From the NCBI RefSeq assembly GCF_040567655.1, contig NZ_JBEXAC010000001.1:682001-746000 (forward strand): DNA of 64,000 nucleotides, given 5' to 3'. Made by a program: the position numbers and the translations under genes. The notes under the pieces were generated by a model. The model ran no database searches. It had not been told where the DNA came from and worked only from the letters and a program-made list of their open reading frames with translations. Of the stretch, positions 38,201-45,633 are shown piece by piece. Source of the stretch: Chitinophaga sp. H8. GTDB taxonomy: Bacteria > Bacteroidota > Bacteroidia > Chitinophagales > Chitinophagaceae. Every line of letters starts with the position of its first letter. The stretch's first letter is position 1.

Positions 38201-38391
38201 TAGCGGGTTTGATACCGTTGATGAGAGCTACAGGATCGTCTGCACTGGGTAACAAATCTATCAGTACCGGTGCAGCAGGTGGAATGTTGACAGGCGTATT
38301 ATTGGGCATTTTTGTGGTGCCGGTATTGTTTGTGATCTTCCAGTTCCTGCAGGAAAAGATAAGCCGTAAGCGTGTACAGGTAGAGTTTTAA
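35245..38391 (+). CDS. RND efflux pump, HAE1/AcrB-type
   Basis: This is a proton-driven drug/solute exporter of 1048 residues. The ATG at 35245 gives the classic MLRKFIERPVLATVVSI start; a TTG at 35239 is less likely. Twelve helices are spread in two halves, with the proton-relay aspartates in GIVVDDAIVVVEA (about 400). Two large porter regions (about 40-330 and 560-870) carry typical AcrB segments such as TYPGANAEVVARSVATPIEEA and TGFIPTEDQGF. It works with the adaptor before it and the channel after it. Confidence 0.97.
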   Translation: MLRKFIERPVLATVVSIILVLLGGLSLFTLPVTQFPEIAPPSVAVTATYPGANAEVVARSVATPIEEAVNGVENMTYMTSTSNNDGSMSLNIYFKLGTDPDLAAVNVQNRVSKAVSLLPTEVVQAGISTQKQQNSMIMVVNLFSDVEAYDETFLQNYAKINIIPEMQRVNGVGQAMVFGAKDYSMRIWLKPERLAANKLSPQDVLTAIREQNVEAAPGRFGESSSEAFEYVIKYKGKLNQHEQYEDIILKANADGSVLRLKDVARVEFGAFTYSNDTKVNGKKGIGMALYQTAGSNANEIQVAVNKLMEKASKSFPAGVKYANIYSTKEYLDESIDQVKHTLIEAFILVFIVVFIFLQDFRSTLIPAIAVPVAIIGTFFFMQLFGFTINLLTLFALVLAIGIVVDDAIVVVEAVHAKMQRINMSPRDATISSMQEISGAIISITMVMAAVFIPVGFMEGPAGVFYRQFAFTMAIAILISAVNALTLSPALCALLLKNTHGEEAHGVKVATKGFGKRFFTAFNTGFEAMTGKYVRSLQFLVRRKWVALGGLVLIGGATFWMLKTTPTGFIPTEDQGFIVYSITMPPGASLERTTEVVRKVEGIMKDMESVNQYLSVSGLNIMTNSISSSYAVGFVKMKPHVERGAVKDLHAIMGQMNERLAGIKEANIFLFNMPTVPGFSNMDGFEVIVQDRTGGKLDKLGETAYGLIGELMKRKEIAFAFTTFNTGNPQYTLEVDEKKSKQLGVSVSEILQTLQVYYGSMFASDFNRFGKYYRVIVQADAPLRAQPESLNGVYVKNNLGEMVPVNSVVALKRVYGPETVTRNNLFNSVTINGQAKPGYSSGDAIKAVEEVASQYLPRGYSYEWVGMTKEEISAGGQAGLIFMLCLVFVYFLLAGQYESYLLPFSVILSIPLGIFGVFVFIKMFGIDNNIYVQVGLIMLIGLLAKNAILIVEYAVQRRRSGMGLLASALEAAKLRLRPILMTSFAFIAGLIPLMRATGSSALGNKSISTGAAGGMLTGVLLGIFVVPVLFVIFQFLQEKISRKRVQVEF

Positions 38392-38445
38392 GAATATACC
38401 TGGTGTACATGAATTTGAAATTGATCATTTGAAATTGATATAATA

Positions 38446-39864
38446 ATGCAAAAAAAATATATCGCCTTTTATTTATTGTTTTTACCCGCAGTGATGTGGT
38501 TAGCATCTTGCCGCGTGGGCCGCAATTATCAGCAGCCCGCGCTGGCGCTACCCGCACAGTTTGGTAATACAGCCCCTTCAGATACCAGTATTGCCGGGAT
38601 GGAATGGAAACAGTTTTTCTCGGATGCAGTGTTGCAGGAACTGATAGGAAAGGCGCTTTCCGGTAACTACGATATGCAGCTGGCTTTAAAAAGGGTAGCA
38701 TCTGCACAGGCCTATCTGAAACAAGCCAAGGCTGCCTGGCTGCCCGCGGTGAACGCGCAGGTAGCAGCCTCTACTACTTTTCCCTCTAAGAATAGTTTGA
38801 ATGGATTAAGCCTGGGTAATTTCATGGATGGAGCGGAACACCTGGAAGACTATAGTGTTAATGTAGGCGTATCCTGGGAAATTGATGTGTGGGGTAAAAT
38901 CCGGCGTCAGAAGGAAGCAGCGCTGGCTACTTATCTGCAGTCTTACGAAGGTGCCAGAGCCGTGCAAACCGCCCTGGTAGGAACGATTGCCAATAGTTAT
39001 TTTAACCTGCTGATGCTGGATGGACAGCTGAAAATTGCACATAGCAATGTGGCTTTGAGTGACACCATTGTGCAAATGATGCGGTTGCAGAAAACCGCCG
39101 GAGAGGTAACTGAGCTGGCCGTGCAACAGGCGATTTCACAAAAACAAACGGCCGAATTACTGCTGCCACAGCTGGAACAGGGGATTGCTATACAGGAAAA
39201 TGCCATCCGTATTTTAACGGGTGAGCTGCCTGGCAGTCTTGCCCGCAGCAGTAGGCTGGCTGATCAGCGCATATGGGATTCCCTGCCTACGGGGATACCG
39301 GCAGCCATGATCAGCCGCCGTCCGGACGTACGTAGTGAAGAAATGGCTTTAGTAGCAGCGAATGCCCAGGTAGGGGTGGCACAGGGTAATATGTATCCAG
39401 CATTAAGTCTTACCGCTACCGGTGGTTTGAATTCATTTAAAGCCAGTAACTGGTTTAATATGCCTGCTTCCCTGTTTGGTACCGTGGCGGGTAGTCTTGC
39501 ACAGCCAGTATTTCAGCGGCGTACGCTGAAAACCCAACTGGAAGTAGCCAAGATCCAAAGGGAAGAAGCCGTGATCAGGTTCCGTCAATCTGCATTAACA
39601 GCAGTAGGAGAGGTAACGGATGCCTTGATAAAACTGGATAAACTGAAAACGCAGCAGCAGATTGCAGATAGCCAGGTAAGTACTTTACATGTGGCAGTAC
39701 AGCAGGCGCAGATGCTTTTCCGTAGTGGTATGGCCAATTACCTGGAAGTAATTACGGCCCAAAGCAGGGCATTACAGGCGGAGCTTAGCCAGGTGGATAT
39801 TGACCGCCAGCAGCTGAGCGCAATGGTAGATTTATACCGCTCCTTAGGTGGCGGATGGAAATAG
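38446..39864 (+). CDS. Outer-membrane efflux channel (TolC/NodT-type lipoprotein)
   Basis: The 472-residue protein begins with a lipoprotein signal (LASCRVGRNYQQPA, Cys at about 22). It has the duplicated helical barrel design of OEP proteins, with repeats such as LALKRVASAQAYLKQAKAAW and VAVQQAQMLFRSGMANYLEV and the motif RRPDVRSEEMALVAANAQVGVA (about 283-305). It completes the tripartite RND pump. The gap to the pump gene is 54 bases, so the three are one operon. Confidence 0.95.
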   Translation: MQKKYIAFYLLFLPAVMWLASCRVGRNYQQPALALPAQFGNTAPSDTSIAGMEWKQFFSDAVLQELIGKALSGNYDMQLALKRVASAQAYLKQAKAAWLPAVNAQVAASTTFPSKNSLNGLSLGNFMDGAEHLEDYSVNVGVSWEIDVWGKIRRQKEAALATYLQSYEGARAVQTALVGTIANSYFNLLMLDGQLKIAHSNVALSDTIVQMMRLQKTAGEVTELAVQQAISQKQTAELLLPQLEQGIAIQENAIRILTGELPGSLARSSRLADQRIWDSLPTGIPAAMISRRPDVRSEEMALVAANAQVGVAQGNMYPALSLTATGGLNSFKASNWFNMPASLFGTVAGSLAQPVFQRRTLKTQLEVAKIQREEAVIRFRQSALTAVGEVTDALIKLDKLKTQQQIADSQVSTLHVAVQQAQMLFRSGMANYLEVITAQSRALQAELSQVDIDRQQLSAMVDLYRSLGGGWK

Positions 39865-39890
39865 GTTAGTTTTTGTTGTTGTGTGTTTTT

Positions 39891-39950
39891 AATGCCGGAT
39901 ACGGGGTATGCAATGGTTGAATGTTGCTCCGGTCCGGCATTTACTTTTTT
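39891..39950 (+). terminator. Likely terminator after the RND operon
   Basis: AATGCCGGA (39891-39899) pairs with TCCGGCATT (39933-39941), a perfect 9-bp stem with a long loop, followed by TACTTTTTTG. It lies 27 bases after the operon end. Confidence 0.5.
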
Positions 39951-40018
39951 GAAATTGGCTGTGGTAGCCTTTTTTCAAGCTTTTAAAGAATTATTTTTTT
40001 TTATTGATTCCCGTTTTA

Positions 40019-40026
40019 TACTTTTG
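40019..40026 (+). promoter_or_regulatory. Candidate -7 box immediately upstream of tRNA-Ser
   Basis: TACTTTTG matches TAnnTTTG and ends only four bases before the first base of the mature tRNA. No good TTTG is found at the usual 19-21-base distance. If it is used, the transcript would start at or very near the mature 5-prime end. Confidence 0.4.
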
Positions 40027-40030
40027 CGCC

Positions 40031-40115
40031 GGAGAGTTGGCAGAGCGGTCGAATGCGGCGGTCTTGAAAACCGTTGACTGTTACAGGTCCGGGGGTTCGA
40101 ATCCCTCACTCTCCG
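40031..40115 (+). tRNA. tRNA-Ser (anticodon TGA)
   Basis: This is an 85-base class II tRNA. The acceptor pairs GGAGAGT with ACTCTCC, the anticodon loop CTTGAAA shows TGA, a long variable arm lies between the anticodon arm and T arm, and the T arm has GGGTTCGAATCCC. The discriminator base is G, as expected for serine. CCA is not encoded. Confidence 0.95.
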
Positions 40116-40121
40116 CTGTGA

Positions 40122-40150
40122 GGGATGATTGTAAAATCATCCCTTTTTTA
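40122..40150 (+). terminator. Intrinsic terminator after tRNA-Ser
   Basis: GGGATGATT (40122-40130) and AATCATCCC (40135-40143) form a 9-bp stem around GTAA and are followed by a run of six or seven T residues. Confidence 0.85.
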
Positions 40151-40298
40151 TTAATCCGCAAGTCATTCACTTTCACTAACAGCGTTACCTGTAAAAATCT
40201 CCTTCATCATAGGGGCGCGATAAATACAATCCTGATCAGTTTTTCCGAATGAATAAACTTGCGAACATTATATTTACAAGCATAACAAATCGCTGAAC

Positions 40299-40727
40299 AT
40301 GGAAAAAATCGAGCATATCAATTATATTAAAGCACCCATTGCGGATGTTTATACAGCATTAACAACGCAAACAGGTCTTGGAGCTGTTTGGACAACAGAA
40401 TTGATTGTTAAGCCAGAATTGGGATTTATCAACGAGTTTGATTTCGGCGACAATTATGCCACGAAAATGAAGGTAGTGGAGTTATCCGAAAATAAAAGCG
40501 TGCTATGGGAATGTGTGGCTACAGACCCGGAGTGGGTTGGAACAGGCATTTCTTTTGACCTGACAGAGAAGAACGGTGTAACAGCAGTTGTGCTCAAGCA
40601 TTTCGATTGGCGGGAACTGACCGAATTTTACCGGTGGTGTAATTACAACTGGGCCATGTTCCTGTTAAGCCTTAAAAGCTACTGTGAAGATGGTGAGGGA
40701 ACACCCTATCAAAAGCGGAAGTTTTAA
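40299..40727 (+). CDS. SRPBCC / AHSA1-family protein
   Basis: This 142-residue protein begins with IEHINYIKAPIADVYTALTT, the usual first strand and helix of the START-like SRPBCC fold, and ends in a long helix (YNWAMFLLSLKSYCED). The hydrophobic cavity of the fold binds lipids or small ligands; the AHSA1 subgroup is often called an activator of Hsp90 ATPase, but in bacteria the role is rarely known. It is a single gene with its own terminator and no signal peptide, so the protein is cytosolic. Confidence 0.87.
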   Translation: MEKIEHINYIKAPIADVYTALTTQTGLGAVWTTELIVKPELGFINEFDFGDNYATKMKVVELSENKSVLWECVATDPEWVGTGISFDLTEKNGVTAVVLKHFDWRELTEFYRWCNYNWAMFLLSLKSYCEDGEGTPYQKRKF

Positions 40728-40760
40728 TGCTCTCTGCAGAAGTGTTTTATCAGAATATCG

Positions 40761-40796
40761 GGGCTCATAAAAGCATTTTATGAGCCCTTTATTTTT
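40761..40796. terminator. Terminator between the SRPBCC gene and the propeller lipoprotein gene
   Basis: A perfect 12-bp stem, GGGCTCATAAAA (40761-40772) with its complement (40776-40787), has a 3-base loop and is followed by TTTATTTTT. It may serve both convergent genes. Confidence 0.85.
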
Positions 40797-40826
40797 CCCA
40801 TCTCAAGTGTCAGCATTACAAAAAAA

Positions 40827-41825
40827 CTATTTTACAAAGACCTCCAAACCTCTGGAGGCATTCGGACTATTAGACAAAATGGTAGCTATACCATTTTTCC
40901 ATACTACTGCTTTTTGGCTACCCCCGATGTTTTCGTATCCTGTAACATAAACATCCGTTCCATCAACGAAAATGGAATAGGCTGCTCCGCCATTATCATT
41001 TTTTGATAACCTGACAGGTACCCCATTTTTCCATAACGTCGCAGCTCCATCTTCAATGCCAGCTACATACACTGCATCGCTGGTGGCCAGGACAGCCAGC
41101 GCCCAGGATTCTTTTTTGCTTAAAGTGGTGGCTACTCCGTTTTTCCATAATTTGGCTATACCATCCTCATTGTTATTTTCTTCCTGACCGGCTACATAAA
41201 CGTCCGTACCCCGGACATAGACTGCATAGGCTGTTGCATTGAAACTTCCATTTGTAAGATCAGTACCTGAGCCATTTTTCCATAACCGGGCTATGCTTTT
41301 ATTCCCTTTACGGATATAGCCGGCTACATATTCATTTTTGTCGCTGCAAAATACATCCCTCGCGGCTCCTACGATATTGGTAGTGGTTAGATTATTTGCA
41401 TGCCCATTTTTCCAAAGTGTAGCTACCTCTGTTACTCCAAATTCTTCCGTACCGGCCACATATATATTGTTGTCATTAACAAAGACAGAATAGGCATCTG
41501 TGGGGTTATTACTACCGGATACATTACTGACAATACCATTTTTCCACAATTTTGCTACGTTAATATCCCCGGTTTCCAATTGTGATCCTACGACATAGAT
41601 GTCGTTATTATTGATATATACAGCAGCTGCTCTTGCGTTAAATTTGCCATCGGTGAGGTCGGTGACTTTACCATCCTTCCATAATTTAGCCACGCCATTG
41701 CTGACGTACTCATATCCTGCTACGTACACATTTTTTACAATAGGGGTAGGCTCACTGCCTTCATCATTAGAGCATGCCACAGCTCCTGTTATAAGCATTG
41801 CATATATTAATTTTACCGGTTTCAT
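40827..41825 (-). CDS. Lipoprotein with seven VYVAG/LWKNG repeats (predicted beta-propeller)
   Basis: The 332-residue product has a lipoprotein signal (ITGAVACSN, Cys at about 18). The rest is seven repeats of about 40 residues, each with a strand like (V/I)YVAGYE, a variable loop, then a strand like A(K/R/T)LWKNG and a short turn with LT or LS. Seven copies is the number expected for a seven-bladed propeller. No catalytic residue is visible. It is the last gene of a four-gene minus-strand set encoding secreted or outer-membrane proteins. It is probably a surface or periplasmic binding protein. Confidence 0.8.
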   Translation of the reverse strand: MKPVKLIYAMLITGAVACSNDEGSEPTPIVKNVYVAGYEYVSNGVAKLWKDGKVTDLTDGKFNARAAAVYINNNDIYVVGSQLETGDINVAKLWKNGIVSNVSGSNNPTDAYSVFVNDNNIYVAGTEEFGVTEVATLWKNGHANNLTTTNIVGAARDVFCSDKNEYVAGYIRKGNKSIARLWKNGSGTDLTNGSFNATAYAVYVRGTDVYVAGQEENNNEDGIAKLWKNGVATTLSKKESWALAVLATSDAVYVAGIEDGAATLWKNGVPVRLSKNDNGGAAYSIFVDGTDVYVTGYENIGGSQKAVVWKNGIATILSNSPNASRGLEVFVK

Positions 41826-41862
41826 ATTTGTCTTGTAATAAATTAAAAAAAGTTGTCCTTTA

Positions 41863-42723
41863 CTACTTACTAAAATCGAAAGCTTCTTTATTGCCGGAGT
41901 TACCTGTGTTCTTGTTAAACACCTGGCTAAAATCTGTAGCTTTATCTACTTGTGCCATCTTTGCATTCCCGGTGTTTTTGTCAATCCGGGCAGAGAGATA
42001 GACTTTTTTTGTATCGAAATCGAAGAAGTAAATGTCATCACTGCCAGTATAGCCTATCTCAGTATTGCTACAAGCTGCATCTATTTTTGTCCAGTCTATA
42101 TCATTCCCATTTGGAAATAACTCGGCTATCGTGCCTGTCTTTTTATTGTATTGCGTATTTCCTGGTACATAGTAAAAGGAACTATTGTTTTTGAAATCAA
42201 GAAACAGATAGGTCTTTTGTGCAGTTGAAGTAGCTGCCGGTTTTTCAAAGGAATATAGACAGGCGGCATAGTTGGCAGCATGTTTGTCGGCTGCAGGCAT
42301 AGCATTATATACAGTTTCGAAACTACCGGAACTACTGAAATAGGGAGCATCACCCTTTGCCCATTTAACATTACCGGGAGTAAATACCTTGTTTGCTTTT
42401 TTATCGAAAAACTGATTGTCTATTGATATATAGCCATCAAATGAGCTGATAGGAAAACGTAGGTCATTAGACTTTAACGTTAAGCTATCCAAATAATACA
42501 GTGTTGTATAGTCATCGAATTCAAATTGTAAAATTCTGACCTGATTCCCTTTGTGTTGATAGAAATCCAATCCATTTGCATTTTTTGAGGGGTGAATATT
42601 TACCATATTCATAAAGTACCATTCTTTATCCTTATCGGCTGCCGGGGGAACAGCCTCCTTGCTCTTAGAGCAGGAAATAAGCATCCCCGCCATGACAGTT
42701 GCTAATATCAATTTTACGTTCAT
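41863..42723 (-). CDS. Unrecognised lipoprotein in the surface operon
   Basis: The ATG at 42723 opens a lipoprotein signal (MNVKLILATVMAGMLISCSK); an earlier ATG at 42768 would add 15 non-signal residues. The mature part of the 286-residue protein is rich in tyrosine, phenylalanine and asparagine with alternating strands (YTTLYYLDSLTLK, DIYFFDFDTKKVYLSARID). It resembles a domain that reads out or binds sugar or peptide, but no family is recognised. The gene lies between an OmpA-family gene (47-base gap) and the propeller lipoprotein gene (37-base gap) on the same strand. Confidence 0.72.
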   Translation of the reverse strand: MNVKLILATVMAGMLISCSKSKEAVPPAADKDKEWYFMNMVNIHPSKNANGLDFYQHKGNQVRILQFEFDDYTTLYYLDSLTLKSNDLRFPISSFDGYISIDNQFFDKKANKVFTPGNVKWAKGDAPYFSSSGSFETVYNAMPAADKHAANYAACLYSFEKPAATSTAQKTYLFLDFKNNSSFYYVPGNTQYNKKTGTIAELFPNGNDIDWTKIDAACSNTEIGYTGSDDIYFFDFDTKKVYLSARIDKNTGNAKMAQVDKATDFSQVFNKNTGNSGNKEAFDFSK

Positions 42724-42770
42724 GATTTTTAGACTTTTGGAGGTGAAATCAGCCTGGATGGGCACCACTT

Positions 42771-44081
42771 TTATAATTTAACAAACTCTACCCTGCGGTT
42801 ATTGGCTTTACCAGCTGTTGTGGCATTTCCATCTACAGGCTGTGTTTCGCCTTTGCCCTCGGCAGTCATATAGTCTTCATTCACCTGGTACTGTTCAACC
42901 AAAATACTTTTGATGGCCATTGCTCTTGCTTCAGATAATTGTTGATTCTTAGCATTATCACCGTCACTATCCGTATGACCAATGATTTTTACCCTTAACT
43001 CTTTGTGTTCATTCAAAATTGCTGCAATCTCTTTGAGTACACCAGCCGATTCAGGTTTGACAATTGCTGAGCCGGGATCGAAGAGGATACCGCGGGTTAC
43101 CAGTTTCCCTTCAGACAATAATTTATTACGCATATCAGGTTTGCCGGCAGCATATCTCAGGTTGGAAACATACATTTTGGCGATATTCTGATTGTCATTC
43201 CACGCATCAATTAGTGCACTGAAGCGAAGATAATAGTGCTGGGCTGGGGGCAAGCCCTGAGGCAGGTCATACACTTTTTTATCATTAAAATAGATCTTTA
43301 CACGTTGCTGTTGACGCATGATGGAGATATGTATGGGGGCGGGACTGCTCAGTGCCGGAAATTGGGCTTTGGTTTCCAGCTGAGTTTCCCCCTTTAAATA
43401 GCTGATAGCATGTATTTCCTGATCAGAATAAGGGTGGATGTTAAAAGTGAGCCCGGTATTGGCACTTACATTAGCGTTTTCGGTTTGTGCTTTGGCTGTT
43501 GCAGATGATATAATCTCGATACCAAACCTGAGCTGGTAATAAGCATATGCTACTTTGCTGTAATTGATCACCATATCGAAATCCACTGTACAGTTATCAG
43601 GCATTTGGGTAATATACTGGGGATTAAAATAGGCGTCACCCCCACTTAATTGTACCCAATTGAATTCAGAGCCATTGATTTTAGCAATTTCTGCCGCACC
43701 CGTACTATTCCATTTGGCCGGGAGATCACCCAGGGCATCCTGTTTGAAATCGTCAAATGCGAGGATTTTATCTCCAGGTATAAAATCAAACTTATTATAG
43801 GTGGCAAAAGAGGGCTGTTGCTGATCTTCAGCAGCTACATCGTTTCTTTTCTGACTCTTATCTTTGCCAGTTTCCTTGGTTGATTTATTTTTCTTTTTGA
43901 ACAAGCCTCCGATACCCTCTTCTATTTTATCCAAACTTTTGTCAATAGTATTATCCACTTTTTGGTCGGCTCTATTGGTGGCTGCATTCCTGGCTTTTTC
44001 TTTTACATCTATTCTTTGGGCTGAAGCATTACTTAGATAGCATATCAAAGCCAACAGGACCAGGCTTTTAAATGTTTTCAT
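42771..44081 (-). CDS. OmpA-family outer-membrane protein
   Basis: The ATG at 44081 gives a signal peptide (MKTFKSLVLLALICYLSNAS, cleaved at AQ). After a charged low-complexity part (about 25-85, many K, D and N) there is a beta-rich region (about 100-295) in which the ligand-type segment RVKIYFNDKKVYDLPQGL is seen. The last 110 residues form the OmpA peptidoglycan-binding domain, with HTDSDGDNAKNQQLSEARA and NRRVEFVKL. The protein thus attaches to peptidoglycan. It is 436 residues long, and is the second gene of the set transcribed from 44752. Confidence 0.9.
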   Translation of the reverse strand: MKTFKSLVLLALICYLSNASAQRIDVKEKARNAATNRADQKVDNTIDKSLDKIEEGIGGLFKKKNKSTKETGKDKSQKRNDVAAEDQQQPSFATYNKFDFIPGDKILAFDDFKQDALGDLPAKWNSTGAAEIAKINGSEFNWVQLSGGDAYFNPQYITQMPDNCTVDFDMVINYSKVAYAYYQLRFGIEIISSATAKAQTENANVSANTGLTFNIHPYSDQEIHAISYLKGETQLETKAQFPALSSPAPIHISIMRQQQRVKIYFNDKKVYDLPQGLPPAQHYYLRFSALIDAWNDNQNIAKMYVSNLRYAAGKPDMRNKLLSEGKLVTRGILFDPGSAIVKPESAGVLKEIAAILNEHKELRVKIIGHTDSDGDNAKNQQLSEARAMAIKSILVEQYQVNEDYMTAEGKGETQPVDGNATTAGKANNRRVEFVKL

Positions 44082-44128
44082 TTGGATTGTTTTTTGGGGT
44101 AAAAGCTGCATATGAAAGGGGCCGGGAA

Positions 44129-44752
44129 TTATTTAGAGATATCAATGGTACCACTTAGTTTACCATTACTGGCAAAAGCACCGGTGTTGCCTAAAACATC
44201 CAGCTTGCTTGGAAATGGATTATCGGCTGCTGTTCTTGGCTTAAGGGTAATTCCTTCCAGGTTGACCGTCATTTTATTGCCGTTGACATTGATAGTAATC
44301 TGTCCGGAGTTATTGTCTGAAGTCCAGCTGGTATTTGTCGTACTAACGATCTGGCCGTTTTCATACTTGTTTATTATTTCACCTACCCAGATCGTTACAT
44401 GTGTGGGATCAGGATCTGGTGCCTCGCCAATTTTTTTAGCTTTTACGATAGTATACTTGGTTGTTTTTGCCGGGAGCTCATTGTTGACGAAAGATATGGT
44501 CATAGCGCGCGTAGGTACCGCCCCATGGTTGCCGGCTATTTTTTTTATTTTTTTGTCTCCGTATCCGGCTTCTAAAGTGCCACAAGCGCCTACTACTTTA
44601 AACTCTTTTCCACCCGCCGTAAGTGTGGCGTTAATCGTACCATCGTAGGTGTTTTTGAAGTCCAGTTCTTCTGCCTCACTTTTTTTGTCACCACAATACA
44701 CCGATAATAAGGTGATAACTGCAGCTGTTGCAAATATCAAATGCTTTTTCAT
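44129..44752 (-). CDS. Unrecognised secreted or lipoprotein-like beta protein
   Basis: The 207-residue product starts with an export signal (MKKHLIFATAAVITLLSVYC, Cys at 20 as possible lipid site). The mature part is alternating beta strands (ITINVNGNKMTVNLEGITL, TSFVNNELP) and lysine-rich turns, with no known motif. It is the first gene of the minus-strand set and lies divergent from the LytTR/kinase pair at 44902. Its role is unknown. Confidence 0.7.
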   Translation of the reverse strand: MKKHLIFATAAVITLLSVYCGDKKSEAEELDFKNTYDGTINATLTAGGKEFKVVGACGTLEAGYGDKKIKKIAGNHGAVPTRAMTISFVNNELPAKTTKYTIVKAKKIGEAPDPDPTHVTIWVGEIINKYENGQIVSTTNTSWTSDNNSGQITINVNGNKMTVNLEGITLKPRTAADNPFPSKLDVLGNTGAFASNGKLSGTIDISK

Positions 44753-44872
44753 GATGATTTATTTTTTTTCTTGTTATGTATCATAAAACTACGAGGCGGG
44801 TGTTTATGGAGAGGAAGACAATCGGTGAGCGATAGGGAATAATCGATAAATGAATGGAATAGCTTTTTTTTC

Positions 44873-44880
44873 TATATTTG
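44873..44880 (+). promoter_or_regulatory. Candidate -7 box for the LytTR gene
   Basis: TATATTTG fits TAnnTTTG and is 21 bases before the ATG at 44902. No clear TTTG occurs at the -33 distance. Confidence 0.4.
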
Positions 44881-44901
44881 AAGATAAATGATCCCAATCT
44901 T

Positions 44902-45633
44902 ATGTCTACACCCCTGTCATGCGTTATCTTGGATGATAATTACCTGGATAGATTGGCTATTGCGTCTGAATTGGAGGGGAGGGATTCCATACGGCTAATC
45001 GGCAGTTTCGCTTCAGCCTTAGAAGCAATCGGGCCGATAAAAAAGCAACAACCAGATCTTTTATTGCTCGATGTAAACATGCCGGACATTAACGGATTGC
45101 AGTTGCTAAAAGGGCTTGGTAGCCAGGCGCCGGCCTGTATTATTGTTTCCTCACATCCGGAGTATGCCTTGGACGGTTTTGCACTCAACGTTTTCGATTA
45201 CATACTGAAGCCATTAACGACCGAAAGATTTAATCACGCATTGAAGCGGTTAAGAGATTTTTTGGCGATGAAACAAAGAGCAGAAGCGTATGTTGCTATG
45301 GTAGAAAATGAGAAAATTGTATTCAAAGAAGGACATGATGAAATCCATCTTACTTTAAATGATATCAGCTATCTGGAAGCATTTGGAGATTACACCAAAA
45401 TTGTTACTCCTAAAAAGGATTATCTAACCCTGGCTACACTTGGTTCTTTTTTAGAAAATCTTCCGTCTGAAAAATTTGTGCGCATTCATCGTAGCTATGC
45501 TGTAGCTAAAGCCAAAGTCAGTTTAATAACACGTAATACTATTGGAATTAACAATGTCAATCTGCCTGTAGGTAAGACGTATCGTATTTCATTGGCACAG
45601 ATCAAATCATTAAATGGGAACACGAAATCTTGA
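44902..45633 (+). CDS. LytTR-type response regulator
   Basis: The 243-residue protein begins with a receiver (acidic pair ILDDN, Asp57 in LLLLDVNMPD, Lys in DYILKPL). A LytTR DNA-binding domain follows, with NDISYLEAFGDYTKIV and FVRIHRSYAVAKAKVS. The ATG at 44902 was chosen; a TTG at 44878 belongs to the -7 box sequence. The end overlaps the start of the TPR kinase gene by 20 bases. The regulator probably controls its own operon and the divergent surface-protein genes. Confidence 0.93.
   Translation: MSTPLSCVILDDNYLDRLAIASELEGRDSIRLIGSFASALEAIGPIKKQQPDLLLLDVNMPDINGLQLLKGLGSQAPACIIVSSHPEYALDGFALNVFDYILKPLTTERFNHALKRLRDFLAMKQRAEAYVAMVENEKIVFKEGHDEIHLTLNDISYLEAFGDYTKIVTPKKDYLTLATLGSFLENLPSEKFVRIHRSYAVAKAKVSLITRNTIGINNVNLPVGKTYRISLAQIKSLNGNTKS

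Noticed and set aside
39883..40252. Small open frames over the tRNA-Ser gene
   Set aside because: They run through a clear tRNA gene and its terminator.
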